This document shows, one piece after another, positions 25,071 to 36,301 of a stretch of 64,000 nucleotides of DNA (positions are counted from its first letter, which is position 1; every line of letters begins with the position of its first letter). The notes below the pieces were generated by a model. That model saw only the letters and a program-made list of their open reading frames with translations. It ran no database searches and had not been told where the DNA came from. The position numbers and the translations under genes are program-made. The stretch is from positions 21,876 to 85,875 of the forward strand of contig JBCDKJ010000008.1 of assembly GCA_038746745.1 (NCBI GenBank). The letters run 5' to 3'. Source of the DNA: JANQIO01 sp038746745 (GTDB lineage: Bacteria; Pseudomonadota; Gammaproteobacteria; Pseudomonadales; Halieaceae).

Positions 25071-26657
25071 GTGACTGCGGCTAGAGCATCGCACCCGCGG
25101 GGCTTATACGTGCTATGCGGCGTGGAGATGTGGGAGCGTTTCAGCTTTCACACCATGCGCGCCATGTTGGTTCTGTTTCTGACAGCGCCCGTGGCGAGCT
25201 CTGGCTTTGGTTGGGCGTCGGGGGACGCGCTGCGGCTGTATGGACTCTATACGGGGCTTATCTATCTAACGCCCGTACTGGGCGGCCTGCTGGCAGATCG
25301 TGTGTTCGGCATGCAGCGCGCCATCATTATCGGGGCGAGCCTGATGTGCCTGGGGCATTTCCTCATGGCAGGCCCTGCTATCGCCCCGTGGTTGGGCGAC
25401 CGGGTCTCCGACGGGATCATCAGCCAGGTGATCGAACAGAGTGCTGTGCCGCTAGGCCAGTCGCTTACACCGGAAATCAGCGACAGAATTGCAAATGCCA
25501 TCAGCGAACAGGCGGCGATAGACCAGAACTCGACCTCGCTTCAGCACCTGACCGAGCGAGTGTATTTATCAATCACTGCGTCATTCTTCGCTGCCCTGCT
25601 CGCTCTGGTGGCAGGTGCGGGCTTATTTTTGCCCGCAGCCTCGAGTTTGCTGGGCAGTCTTTACGATCGCAGCGACGCCAATCGCGAATCCGGCTTCTTT
25701 ATCTTTTATCTGGCCATCAACGTAGGCGCAACACTGGCACCCATTGCTGGCGGAATCTTCGGAGAGCGCATAGGTTGGCACGTAGGGTTTACCGTCGCCG
25801 GGTTTGCAATGTTATTGGGGCTGGCGAGTTTTCTTGTGTTCAGAGGACGCTATATCGGCGATATCGGCGCCACGACGAAGGCAGACACCACGCAAGCTGC
25901 ACGCATCACGTCCGCCAGGGTATCTGCGACTGTCATTCGCGATCGTGTTATTGCCATGTTGTCGCTGTCCAGCTTCCTCATTCTCTCAGAGCTGTGCCTG
26001 GGCCAGGGCGGCGGTCTGCTCAGCCTGTTTGTGCGCGACCGCGTTGACCGCACGGTATTTGACTATGAAATACCGGCAGTATGGTTCCAGTCACTGTTTC
26101 CGCTGTTCATTGTCATCTCACTGATCGCACTCACCGCCTTGACGCCAATCCTGGATCGCAGAGGACGCAATCCAGTCACCACACTCAAGTTCGCAATCGG
26201 CTTCCTCGCGCTCGCGCTTAGCTTTCTAGTGCTGCTGGTAGCTTCCACTGGAGCGGAGCTTGTCGCACCGCTGTGGGTCGTACTGGTGTATGCGTTGATG
26301 GCTGTAACTGAGGTGCTGCTGTATCCAGTGGCACGCGCCATGGTGACGCGATACGCCCAGAAAGAGCATCTGGTCACCTTCATGGGGATACTGTTTCTCT
26401 GTATCGCGCTGGGCAGCATGGCCAGCGGTTGGGTTGGCGCGCTGGCCGAGGCTTTCACAGTCGAACAGATCTTTGCCACACTGGTGGTCGTGGCGCTGGT
26501 TGCGGCGACGGTTTTGGTATTACTGACTGGCAGGCTTAGGCGCCTGAGCCACGGATTGGAACAGGGATACTCCCCACTCCATTCTCCCTCTGAATCAGAC
26601 AGCAGCACAGGCCGGCAGGCGTCAGCCGGCGAGCGCGTTCTCTCGCAGGAGCCTTAG
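25071..26657 (+). CDS. POT/PTR2-family proton-dependent oligopeptide transporter
   Basis: The product has 528 residues and about 12-14 transmembrane segments, starting with GTG. The family motif near the N-terminus is EMWERFSFHTMRAML, the ExxERFxYY motif with His in place of one Tyr. The second signature FYLAINVGATLAPIAGGIFG is near residue 220. It imports di- or tripeptides with protons across the inner membrane. It carries an extended loop near residues 115-165 and a hydrophilic Ser-rich C-tail. The class II aldolase gene starts directly after its stop. Confidence 0.88.
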   Translation: MTAARASHPRGLYVLCGVEMWERFSFHTMRAMLVLFLTAPVASSGFGWASGDALRLYGLYTGLIYLTPVLGGLLADRVFGMQRAIIIGASLMCLGHFLMAGPAIAPWLGDRVSDGIISQVIEQSAVPLGQSLTPEISDRIANAISEQAAIDQNSTSLQHLTERVYLSITASFFAALLALVAGAGLFLPAASSLLGSLYDRSDANRESGFFIFYLAINVGATLAPIAGGIFGERIGWHVGFTVAGFAMLLGLASFLVFRGRYIGDIGATTKADTTQAARITSARVSATVIRDRVIAMLSLSSFLILSELCLGQGGGLLSLFVRDRVDRTVFDYEIPAVWFQSLFPLFIVISLIALTALTPILDRRGRNPVTTLKFAIGFLALALSFLVLLVASTGAELVAPLWVVLVYALMAVTEVLLYPVARAMVTRYAQKEHLVTFMGILFLCIALGSMASGWVGALAEAFTVEQIFATLVVVALVAATVLVLLTGRLRRLSHGLEQGYSPLHSPSESDSSTGRQASAGERVLSQEP

Positions 26658-27407
26658 ATGAGTAAAGTGTTTCACTCTATACAGCCCGGGAATTCTCCCT
26701 CAGATCCACTTCAGCAAACGCGACAAGATCTGGCGTTGGCCCACCGCATCGTCGCTTACGAAAACATGCACGAGGGCACCTGGACCCATCTCTCCGCGAT
26801 GATACCTGGCAGTGATGGCTTAATGCTGGTGAGCCCGGGTTTTCAGCACTTTGCTGACGTACAAGCTGACGATCTGGTGATCATGGACAGCGCTGGCAAA
26901 GTGGTAGACAACACGGGAGATCCCAACCCTGCCGCCTGGTGCCTACACTATCCACTGCATACCGCGAGGCCAGACGCGGCCTGCGTTATTCATTTGCACT
27001 CGCTGCACGCGAGTGCGCTATTGATGCAGGAAGGGGTGTGTCTGGATGAGCAGAGCAGTCAGGTGGCGGCAACCCTATACCAGCAGATCGCTTACTATGA
27101 CGTCTATGACGGTGTTCTGCGCGAGGCCGACGAGGGTTATCGCATGGCCGAAGTCCTGGGCGACAAGGCGATTCTGGCATTGCGAAATCACGGCTATATG
27201 GCGGTCGGTTCATCGGTAGGTGCAGCCCTGGAACGCGCCTACAACTTCGAGCGTGCCTGCCAGTTGCAGCTACTTGCCACCGCAGGTGGCCAGACTATGA
27301 ATCGAATCCCGGATCATATTGTTGCGGAAGTCGCGCGCACGGAGCGGGAGACGCTGGGCGGCTACTTCAGCGGCATGAAGGCGATGTTCGACCGCACCGG
27401 CCGGTAG
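26658..27407 (+). CDS. Class II aldolase/adducin family protein
   Basis: The product has 249 residues. The fold markers are ENMHEGTWTHLSAMIPGSDG near residue 35, the zinc-binding VIHLHSLHASALL near 112, and ILALRNHGYMAVG near 175, which supplies the third His. Family members cleave or epimerise sugar phosphates (fuculose-1-phosphate aldolase type), and many uncharacterised bacterial members have no sugar-phosphate role. It directly follows the peptide transporter on the same strand with no spacer. Confidence 0.85.
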   Translation: MSKVFHSIQPGNSPSDPLQQTRQDLALAHRIVAYENMHEGTWTHLSAMIPGSDGLMLVSPGFQHFADVQADDLVIMDSAGKVVDNTGDPNPAAWCLHYPLHTARPDAACVIHLHSLHASALLMQEGVCLDEQSSQVAATLYQQIAYYDVYDGVLREADEGYRMAEVLGDKAILALRNHGYMAVGSSVGAALERAYNFERACQLQLLATAGGQTMNRIPDHIVAEVARTERETLGGYFSGMKAMFDRTGR

Positions 27408-27525
27408 GTCGAGCCGCGCAGGTCGGGCCGCATAGGTCGAGATGTACAGGTAGACACGGGGTCATTGAAAACTCCTTTGGCGTCGGTGCGATAACTCCCT
27501 CACATTGCCCGTATACTTGCGCCGC

Positions 27526-28353
27526 ATGGATCGGCTATTCCTCAACATAGGTGCCATGAAATCTGGCACCACCTGGCTATATCGCCAGCTTGAGCAGCAC
27601 CCGGATATCTATTTCAGCCCGGAAAAAGAACTGCATTACCTGGCCTGGCGTGCCGGCCAGCCCGGCGTTCTCAGTCGCCGCTACCGACTCTACCGGTGTA
27701 TTAACGCATGGCGTCGTAGACACAGCACCCGACGCTTCCAACTGCGTTGGTATATGGACTACGTATGTGGAGCTCGCACACCCGACTGGTATCAACGTCG
27801 CTTTCGGCATGCGCCCGCTAACAGCTACCCGACTGACTTCAGTAATTTAAGCGCGCTGCTTGACGAGGCCGACTGGCGCGCGCTGGCGGCAGAAGTGAAT
27901 GATTTGCGCGTGATGTACCTGTTGAGAAATCCCCTGGATCGTATCTGGTCACATATCCGGTCACAGTGTCGGAACGCTGATGACGAGCAGCAACTGCAGT
28001 CTCTTACACAGTACTCACCGCTGCCAGGGCTCAGCGAAGAGACGCTACTACGGCACTCGCGCTATGGCGCTAATCTGGAACGTATGCTCCGGGCTGTACC
28101 CGATGGACATGTGCATCTTGCACTGCACGATTCTATTGCTAGCAACCCTATCGGTGTATTGCGAGAGGTGGAGGGTTTTCTTGGCATCGGCGCTCATTCC
28201 TACGCGGATGCAAAGCTTGAGCGCCGCATCAATGCTGCGACCCCTCTGCCGAGGCCAGGCTGGATAAGAGAGCATTTTCTGCCCCGGATCGAGTCAGATC
28301 TTGAGAAGCTGGCGCAATACGGCGTGAGTGTGCCCACCAACTGGTACCAGTAG
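27526..28353 (+). CDS. PAPS-dependent sulfotransferase family protein
   Basis: The product has 275 residues; the ATG at 27526 is preferred over a TTG 21 bases upstream. The PAPS-binding loop FLNIGAMKSGTTWLYRQLEQ lies at the N-terminus. The 3'-phosphate-binding segment VMYLLRNPLDRIWSHIRSQ lies near residue 137, with SRYGANLERML later. It would transfer sulfate from PAPS to an unknown small molecule or glycan. The gene stands alone, with its own upstream spacer of ~118 bp. Confidence 0.85.
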   Translation: MDRLFLNIGAMKSGTTWLYRQLEQHPDIYFSPEKELHYLAWRAGQPGVLSRRYRLYRCINAWRRRHSTRRFQLRWYMDYVCGARTPDWYQRRFRHAPANSYPTDFSNLSALLDEADWRALAAEVNDLRVMYLLRNPLDRIWSHIRSQCRNADDEQQLQSLTQYSPLPGLSEETLLRHSRYGANLERMLRAVPDGHVHLALHDSIASNPIGVLREVEGFLGIGAHSYADAKLERRINAATPLPRPGWIREHFLPRIESDLEKLAQYGVSVPTNWYQ

Positions 28354-28495
28354 TTGCCGCGACCGCCGAGGCCTTACCCGCAGTCTTTTAGCACTAAACA
28401 CGCGTGCGGCAGGCGCGGTCGAGCTTGCTATACTTTTGACATAGCCGGGGCCATCAATACCGGTGCTAGACAAAAACAACACCGGAGCTATAACA

Positions 28496-28960
28496 ATGCA
28501 GCTCATTATTAATGGCGAAAAGCACGAGCTTGACGCCGACCCAACTATGCCCTTGCTCTGGGCCCTGCGTGACCTGCTGGACATGACAGGCACCAAGTTT
28601 GGCTGCGGGGCTGGCCTGTGTGGCGCCTGCACGGTGCACCTGGACGGAAAGGCAATACGCAGTTGCAGCACCCCGCTCTCTCTCGCTGCCGGCAAGGCCA
28701 TCACCACGATAGAGGGATTATCCAGCGATGGTAGCCACCCTGTGCAGCGCGCCTGGGCCGAGCACCAGGTGCCGCAGTGCGGCTACTGTCAACCGGGACA
28801 GATGATGCAAGCGGCGGCATTGCTTGCAGACAACCCAACGCCAACCAGTGAAGAAATTGATGTTGCGATGGCAGGCAACATCTGTCGCTGTGGTACCTAT
28901 ACCCGAATCAAAGCGGCGATTACCGAGCTCGCTACTGATGCGATGGAATCGCAGCCATGA
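28496..28960 (+). CDS. [2Fe-2S] subunit of a molybdenum hydroxylase (IorA-like)
   Basis: The product has 154 residues; the ATG at 28496 follows CCGGAGC. It contains the plant-ferredoxin cluster motif CGAGLCGACTV with a further Cys (RSCSTPL), then the second cluster motif CGYCQPGQM and NICRCGTYTR. This two-cluster architecture belongs to the small subunit of isoquinoline 1-oxidoreductase/aldehyde oxidase-type enzymes. It passes electrons from the molybdenum subunit encoded by the next gene, whose start overlaps its stop (ATGA at 28957). Confidence 0.92.
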   Translation: MQLIINGEKHELDADPTMPLLWALRDLLDMTGTKFGCGAGLCGACTVHLDGKAIRSCSTPLSLAAGKAITTIEGLSSDGSHPVQRAWAEHQVPQCGYCQPGQMMQAAALLADNPTPTSEEIDVAMAGNICRCGTYTRIKAAITELATDAMESQP

Positions 28961-31227
28961 CGCGCTATTTCGACGTTTCGCGCCGCCGCTTTCTCAAGAC
29001 CACTGCCGTGGCCGGTGCAGTAGTGCTGGCGATGCCGTTACTAACGCGGGAGCGTGGGATGCGCAGTGCCGTCGCCGCGGAGATTGCGCGTAGCAGTGAT
29101 GCCAAGCTCTTCGCAGCATTGATGGCTGACGGGACGGTTGAGATCACCTGCCATCGGTCCGAGATGGGGCAGCACGCGCGCACCGCTATCGCACAACTGG
29201 TGGCGGATGAGATGGAAGCTGACTGGGACCGTATCGTGGTGACGCAGGCTCTGGGTGATGCATCCTATGGTGACCAGAATACCGATGGTTCGCGGAGCAT
29301 CGTTTTCAACTTTGAGCGTCTGCGCCTGGTGGGCGCCAGCTTCCGAGCCATGTTGACGCAGGCAGCTGCCCAACAGTGGAATGTGCCGCCGCAGAGTTGC
29401 CGAGCTGAACAACATAAAGTCATTCATGCCGACAGCGGCAGAATCATTGATTTTGCAGACCTCGTCGACGTGGTCGGCGTTATGGAGCCGCCCAGTCCCG
29501 AGCAGCTCACCCTGAAAGATCGCAGCGACTGGCGCTATATCGGCCATGGCAAACCCATCGTCGATATGCGGGATGTTTTGACGGGACGGGGAGACTTTGC
29601 AGCGGATGTCCGCCTTCCCGATTCCGTTGTGGCTGTTATCGAACGCCCTCCGGTGGTGCTGGCCCGTGCCACTGCCTATGACGCCAGCGCCGCCAAAGCC
29701 GTGCCTGGGGTGGTAGATGTGGTGGAAATGCCAGCTCTCACAGAAAACCCGGTGCTATACCGACCTTTGGGCGGTGTTGCGGTTCTCGCTACCAACACCT
29801 GGGCCGCCATGCAGGGGCGCTCCAAACTCAATGTTCGCTGGTCGGAATCTCCCAACGATGGATACGACTCAACAGCTTTTCGAGACGTATTGCAGCGCGG
29901 CAATGAACGGCCTGGCGATGTGCATGTGACCCGTGGCGATGTCGATGCAGCGCTGAACACCGCAGATCGCGCACACAGCGCTGAATACTACGTACCCCAC
30001 TTAGCGCAGGCGCCCATGGAACCTCCCTCGGCGACAGCGCGGCTGGTCGATACCACTATCGAAGTCTGGTCCTGCACTCAGAACCCCCAGGCGGATCAAT
30101 CCTTGATTGCAGAGTTTCTCGACGTTCCCCCGGAGCGAGTCAAAGTTCATGTCACCCTGCTGGGTGGCGGATTCGGCCGCAAGTCGAAGCCCGATTTTGC
30201 CGCAGAGGCCGCCTTTCTCGCACTGAAAACGGGGCGCACGGTGCGAGTACAGTGGAAGCGAGAGGACGATATCCGCCACAGCTTCTATCACACAGTCAGC
30301 GCCCAGCGCCTGGAAGGCGGGCTTGACGCCAGCGGCCAACTGGTCGCCCTGCGCCACCGATCCACGTTTCCAACCATTGATGCCACTTTTGACGCAGGCG
30401 CTGAGCAAGTGCCGGGCAGCGAAGCTGATCTGGGACTTAATGATGCGCCCTATGCCATCGCGCATATGCGGGCTGAGACAGGTCGTGCACCGGCCCGAGT
30501 ACGAACCGGTTGGATGCGCTCAGTCGCCAATATCTATCATGTGTTTGCACAGCAATCCTTCATGAGTGAAATGGCCGCACTGGCGGGCCGCGATCATCGG
30601 GAGTTTCTGCTCGACGCCATTGGTCCGGACCGCGTCATTGATTTTGCGAGCCAGGGCTCAAACTTTGCTAACTACGGTGCTGACAAGGACGAATACCCGT
30701 TCGATACCGGCCGCCTCAAGGCGGTGTTGCTGCGCGCTACCGACAACGCTGGCTGGAATCGTGAACTGCCTGCGGGCTCGGGGCTTGGCGTTGCTGTGCA
30801 CCGCAGTTTTCTCAGCTACGTCGCTACGGTAGTCGAGGTCAGCGTCAGTGATAGCGGTGAGCTGAGCATTCCGGGCGTCTGGGTTGCCATTGACGCCGGC
30901 ACCGTGGTCAACCGTGATTCGGTGCGCAATCAGATGGAAGGTGCTTCTGTGTTCGGCATCAGCCTGGCTTTGCACTCGAACATCACCGTGAACAAGGGCG
31001 CCATTGAGCAAAGTAACTTCCATGACTACCGCGTAGCGCGCATAACGGATGCACCGGCGGCAATCCATGTCGATATCGTCGACAGCGATGCCATTCCCGC
31101 CGGCGTCGGCGAGCCCGGTACGCCACCCTTCGCACCGGCACTCTGCAACGCTATCTACGCGGCCACGGGCACCCGCATCAGAGAATTGCCCATCGCCGAT
31201 CAACTGCGCAGAAAAGCCACGGCGTAA
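28957..31227 (+). CDS. Molybdopterin-binding subunit of an isoquinoline 1-oxidoreductase-like hydroxylase (IorB-like)
   Basis: The product has 756 residues. A twin-arginine-type signal (SRRRFLKTTAVAGAVVLAM) suggests folded export to the periplasm, as in other IorB-like proteins. Landmarks are the molybdopterin-binding LLGGGFGRKSKPDFAAEAAF near residue 400, WMRSVANIYHVFAQQSFM near 515, and the C-terminal VGEPGTPPFAPALCNAI, which includes the catalytic Glu. There is no FAD subunit, so a cytochrome or other acceptor must take the electrons. The substrate could be an N-heterocycle or aldehyde; the sequence does not tell. Confidence 0.9.
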   Translation: MTRYFDVSRRRFLKTTAVAGAVVLAMPLLTRERGMRSAVAAEIARSSDAKLFAALMADGTVEITCHRSEMGQHARTAIAQLVADEMEADWDRIVVTQALGDASYGDQNTDGSRSIVFNFERLRLVGASFRAMLTQAAAQQWNVPPQSCRAEQHKVIHADSGRIIDFADLVDVVGVMEPPSPEQLTLKDRSDWRYIGHGKPIVDMRDVLTGRGDFAADVRLPDSVVAVIERPPVVLARATAYDASAAKAVPGVVDVVEMPALTENPVLYRPLGGVAVLATNTWAAMQGRSKLNVRWSESPNDGYDSTAFRDVLQRGNERPGDVHVTRGDVDAALNTADRAHSAEYYVPHLAQAPMEPPSATARLVDTTIEVWSCTQNPQADQSLIAEFLDVPPERVKVHVTLLGGGFGRKSKPDFAAEAAFLALKTGRTVRVQWKREDDIRHSFYHTVSAQRLEGGLDASGQLVALRHRSTFPTIDATFDAGAEQVPGSEADLGLNDAPYAIAHMRAETGRAPARVRTGWMRSVANIYHVFAQQSFMSEMAALAGRDHREFLLDAIGPDRVIDFASQGSNFANYGADKDEYPFDTGRLKAVLLRATDNAGWNRELPAGSGLGVAVHRSFLSYVATVVEVSVSDSGELSIPGVWVAIDAGTVVNRDSVRNQMEGASVFGISLALHSNITVNKGAIEQSNFHDYRVARITDAPAAIHVDIVDSDAIPAGVGEPGTPPFAPALCNAIYAATGTRIRELPIADQLRRKATA

Positions 31228-31342
31228 GACACTTAACGGTCAAAAATCGACGAATTCCGCCCTCGGTCCAAGGGGGTAGATAGTCTTATGTGTTCGGCGT
31301 AAACTCCCGCCCCATTTCCCCCCTACGGAACAGGACCGCTTC

Positions 31343-33490
31343 ATGATTTACCAGAGCGACCAGCTCAGCATCATCCGCCACGACGGCGATATTGCCGAAC
31401 TCAACTTCGACCTTGCCGGAGAATCCGTTAACAAATTCGACCAGGCCACGGTGGCCAGCCTCGCTGCCGGCCTGGATGCCCTGGAAGCCGAAAGCGGCAT
31501 TAAAGGCCTGCTCGTCAGCTCCGGCAAAGCCGTATTTATTGTTGGTGCTGACATCACCGAGTTTGTCGGTCTGTTCGGCGCCAGCAAGGAAGACATCAAG
31601 CCCTTCACCGGCCACAACAACAGGAACTTCAATCGACTGGCAGCGCTCCCCTATCCCACGGCCGTTGCAATCAATGGCTTCGCGATGGGTGGCGGCCTGG
31701 AAATCTGCCTCGCCTGCGACTTCCGCATCATGAGCACCAGCGCCAAAATTGGGCTGCCCGAAACCAAGCTGGGCATCTTGCCAGGTTGGGGAGGCACCGT
31801 TCGGCTTCCCCGCATCATTGGCGTAGATGAGGCGGTAATGTGGATGGCCACCGGCGCAGACAAGCGCGCCGACGATGCGCTCAAGGCAGGCGCCGTGGAT
31901 GCGGTCGCCGCACCGGACCAGCTGCGTGAAGTGGCACTGTCCACACTGCAAAGCGCAATTGACGGCAAGCTCGATGTTGATTCGCGGCGCGCGCGCAAAC
32001 ACAGCCCGCTGCCCCTTAACGATACCGAAGCCATGATGTCCTTCTTCACCATCAAATCTATGGTGGGCCAGCAGGCAGGGCATAACTACCCGGCGCCTGT
32101 CAAAGTGGTGGACGTCATTGAGGCAGCGCGAGGCATGGGTCTGGACGACGCCCTGGACGTGGAAGCGGAGGCATTCGCTGAACTCGCCACCACACCCGTC
32201 GCCGCAGCTCTGGTCGGTGTTTTCCTGAACGACCAGCTACTGGGCAAAAAGGCCAAGGACTGGGAAAAGAAATCTGACAAGCCCATCACACAGGCGGCCG
32301 TGCTGGGTGCCGGCATTATGGGCGGGGGTATCGCCTATCAGAGCGCATTGAAAGGCACGCCCATCAAAATGAAAGATATCAACCAGGCAGGTCTGGACCT
32401 GGGTCTGAGCGAAGCCAACAAGCTACTGGCAAAACGCGTTGCTCGTGGCCGCATGAGTCCGGATCAGATGGGCGACATCCTGAACAGTATCGACCCGACC
32501 CTCACCTACGAGGGATTTGAAAGCGCCGATATCGTCGTCGAAGCGGTAGTGGAAAACGAAAAGGTGAAGGGCATCGTGCTGGCCGAGACAGAGCAGCACA
32601 TCACTGAAGATACGGTGCTCGCCTCCAACACTTCTACCATTTCAATCACGCGTCTGGCCGAGAGCCTGAAGCGCCCCCAGAACTTCTGCGGCATGCACTT
32701 CTTCAACCCGGTTCATGCCATGCCGCTGGTTGAAGTCATTCGCGGCGAGAAAACCTCTGACGCCGCCGTTGCACGCACCGTCGCCTACGCCAACAAAATG
32801 GGCAAAAAGGCCGTGGTCGTGAACGACTGCCCTGGCTTCCTGGTCAACCGAGTGCTGTTCCCCTACTTTGGCGGCTTTAACATGCTGTTGCGCGACGGTG
32901 CAGACTTTCAGGCGGTGGACAAAACCATGGAGCGGTGGGGCTGGCCTATGGGGCCCGCGTACCTGATGGATGTGGTGGGGATTGATACCGGCGTCCACGC
33001 TGCCAATGTGATGGCGGAGGGTTTTCCGGACAGAATGCAGCCCGACTTCAAGAGTGCTACCGAGGTCATGTTTGAGCTGGAGCGCTTTGGCCAGAAAAAT
33101 GGCAAGGGTTTCTACGACTACATTGAAGACAAGCGCGGCAAGCCCCAAAAAACCGTGAATGAAGATGTGTACGGCATGATTGCAGAGTTGGTCGGTGAGC
33201 GTGCTGAATTTGAACGCGATGACATCGTCGCCCGCATGATGCTGCCCATGGCCATTGAGATGGCCCGCTGCGTGGAAGAAGGAATTGTCGGTACTGCCGC
33301 CGAAGCGGATCTGGCGCTGTTATACGGCGTTGGGTTCCCGCCCTTCCGCGGTGGCATTTTCCGGTGGATGGATACGATGGGTCTGGCCCACATCAAAGAA
33401 GCGTCGGACAAGTTTGCCCACCTGGGTAAAGCCTACGAATTGACCGAACGCATGAACGAGATGCTCGCCAACGGCGAAACCTATTACTGA
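31343..33490 (+). CDS. fadB: Fatty acid oxidation complex alpha subunit
   Basis: The product has 715 residues, the standard FadB length. The N-terminal enoyl-CoA hydratase/isomerase domain has catalytic Glu120 in AMGGGLEICLACDF and Glu140 in GLPETKLGILPGWGG. The 3-hydroxyacyl-CoA dehydrogenase domain follows with the NAD loop VLGAGIMGGGIAYQSALKG near residue 318 and HFFNPVHAMPLVEVIRG with the catalytic His near 450. With FadA it forms the aerobic beta-oxidation multienzyme complex. fadA follows by 34 bp. No FadR or PsrA box was obvious in the 115-bp upstream spacer. Confidence 0.96.
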   Translation: MIYQSDQLSIIRHDGDIAELNFDLAGESVNKFDQATVASLAAGLDALEAESGIKGLLVSSGKAVFIVGADITEFVGLFGASKEDIKPFTGHNNRNFNRLAALPYPTAVAINGFAMGGGLEICLACDFRIMSTSAKIGLPETKLGILPGWGGTVRLPRIIGVDEAVMWMATGADKRADDALKAGAVDAVAAPDQLREVALSTLQSAIDGKLDVDSRRARKHSPLPLNDTEAMMSFFTIKSMVGQQAGHNYPAPVKVVDVIEAARGMGLDDALDVEAEAFAELATTPVAAALVGVFLNDQLLGKKAKDWEKKSDKPITQAAVLGAGIMGGGIAYQSALKGTPIKMKDINQAGLDLGLSEANKLLAKRVARGRMSPDQMGDILNSIDPTLTYEGFESADIVVEAVVENEKVKGIVLAETEQHITEDTVLASNTSTISITRLAESLKRPQNFCGMHFFNPVHAMPLVEVIRGEKTSDAAVARTVAYANKMGKKAVVVNDCPGFLVNRVLFPYFGGFNMLLRDGADFQAVDKTMERWGWPMGPAYLMDVVGIDTGVHAANVMAEGFPDRMQPDFKSATEVMFELERFGQKNGKGFYDYIEDKRGKPQKTVNEDVYGMIAELVGERAEFERDDIVARMMLPMAIEMARCVEEGIVGTAAEADLALLYGVGFPPFRGGIFRWMDTMGLAHIKEASDKFAHLGKAYELTERMNEMLANGETYY

Positions 33491-33524
33491 GACGACGGCC
33501 AGGACGACAAAGAGGAGAACACCG

Positions 33525-34706
<1,182 letters not shown>

Positions 34707-34850
34707 TCCTAGTCTCTTTTAGACCCTGCCAAACCCTGCCGCCGGGGAATTGGTCAGAGTCAGGCTAATTATTTGTAACCACGGCGCTCGCTGACACTCT
34801 CGGCAAGCATCTTCATGGCCTACACTGCCCTGCACACGCAAGGAGGTGCC

Positions 34851-35741
34851 ATGAAGATACTAATCGTTGGCGGTACCGGGCTTACTGGCGCCCACGCCGC
34901 ACTGTCCCTGAAAGCCGATGGCCACGACGTCACGTTGGTCTCTCGTAACCAGCCTGCCAATCCCTTACTGGCCGACTTCAGCACACTGATCGGCAGCTAT
35001 CTCGACGATAGCATTGCCACAGAATCCCTCGCCGGCTTTGATGCCATGGTCTTCGCCGCGGGCGCGGACATTCGCCAGTGGGACCGGGAAGAAGACGAAG
35101 AAGCGTTCTTCATGCGGGCCAACGCCGAAGGCGTACCGCGCTTCTTTGAACGCGCGCGCAGCGCCGGCATTCCGCGAGCTGTGTATATCGGCACCTACTA
35201 CCCTCAGGTTGTACCGGAGAAGATCGAAACATCGGCCTACGTGCGCAGCCGCCACCTGGCGGATGAGGGGCTGCGGGTGCTGGCCAATGACAGCTTTAAC
35301 GTCTGCAGCCTGAACGCGCCTTTCATTCTGGGCTATGTACCGGGTGTGGCACTGCAACATCTGGAAGGGCTGGTAGCCTATGCCGCAGGCCGTATCGAGG
35401 GCATGCCGCTATTTGCCCCGGCGGGTGGTGTTAACCACATCAGCAGCCACTCAATGACCGAGGCCATCCAAGGTGCGCTTGCCCGTGGTGAAGCGGGGAA
35501 GGCCTACCTGGTGGGCGACGAAAACCTGACGTGGAAAGCCTATCTGGAACTGTTCTTTGAGGCCGCCGGCAATCCGCAGGACCTGCCCGTAAGCGAGGAC
35601 GAGCACCCCCTGTTCCCCGACATCATTATGTATGCCGGGCGCAACGCCACCGTGAGCTACGAGCCCGACAACGCGCCGCTCAACTACAGTCGCAACCGTA
35701 TCCGCGAGACCGCCCAACAGGTGGTTGATGCGTTTCTGTAG
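34851..35741 (+). CDS. NAD(P)-dependent epimerase/dehydratase (extended SDR) family protein
   Basis: The product is about 296 residues. The ATG at 34851 is chosen because AAGGAGGTG lies just before it; a longer frame from 34815 would include this site. The N-terminal Rossmann motif is LIVGGTGLTGAHAALSL. The middle VYIGTYYPQ segment contains a YY where the SDR active-site Tyr falls, but the usual YxxxK is not clear. It leads a same-strand run with the NTF2-like and acyl-CoA synthetase genes, suggesting a catabolic function in CoA-ester metabolism. The substrate is unknown. Confidence 0.75.
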   Translation: MKILIVGGTGLTGAHAALSLKADGHDVTLVSRNQPANPLLADFSTLIGSYLDDSIATESLAGFDAMVFAAGADIRQWDREEDEEAFFMRANAEGVPRFFERARSAGIPRAVYIGTYYPQVVPEKIETSAYVRSRHLADEGLRVLANDSFNVCSLNAPFILGYVPGVALQHLEGLVAYAAGRIEGMPLFAPAGGVNHISSHSMTEAIQGALARGEAGKAYLVGDENLTWKAYLELFFEAAGNPQDLPVSEDEHPLFPDIIMYAGRNATVSYEPDNAPLNYSRNRIRETAQQVVDAFL

Positions 35742-35764
35742 GCGCAGCATCCGGAGGCTGGGTT

Positions 35765-36301
35765 GTGGCGCTGACTGAAGCGGCCCTGCGGGGTGCGGCT
35801 GACAAGCTGATTCAACACCATCGCCGCGCGTCTGACATTGGCGAATGGACGTTCTTTGTTGATGAGATGTACGCAATGGACTGCGTGTACACCTGCGAGT
35901 ACGCAGGAACATTCTTTGTTGAGGCCAACGGTATCGACGAGATCAAGGCCACCCACTATGGTCGCGATATGCAGGTTGGCTGGGAGGGCTGGACCTTTCC
36001 CTACGATGGCGTCTATGTGGGCACCGAGAATCGCGTTGTGACCCATTGGTGGAATCGTGGCCCCGGAGTGCGGCCGGATGGCAGCTTCTACCAAACACCG
36101 GGCGTGTCCTTTCTCACCTTCGACGACAACAGCCAGATTATTCGGCAGTTCGATGTGTTTGATCTAGCCCATCAAATGAATCTCTGCGACGAACTCGATG
36201 CCCAGGGCCTGCTGTCGCCTGCGCTCAGGGACCAGTGGGTAACGCCCACCAAGGCCCGCCTGATCGAACAACTCACCCGGCAGGAGAATCACCCCGCATG
36301 A
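35765..36301 (+). CDS. NTF2-like/SnoaL-like fold protein
   Basis: The product has 178 residues, starting with GTG. The composition and pattern (DEMYAMDCVYTCEYAGTFFV, then VVTHWWNRGPG and FLTFDDNSQIIRQFDVFDL) fit the cone-shaped SnoaL/NTF2-like fold, which includes small-molecule isomerases, cyclases and hydratases. No catalytic Asp-His pair can be assigned with certainty. The stop overlaps the next start (ATGA at 36298), so it is coupled to the acyl-CoA synthetase gene. Confidence 0.65.
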   Translation: MALTEAALRGAADKLIQHHRRASDIGEWTFFVDEMYAMDCVYTCEYAGTFFVEANGIDEIKATHYGRDMQVGWEGWTFPYDGVYVGTENRVVTHWWNRGPGVRPDGSFYQTPGVSFLTFDDNSQIIRQFDVFDLAHQMNLCDELDAQGLLSPALRDQWVTPTKARLIEQLTRQENHPA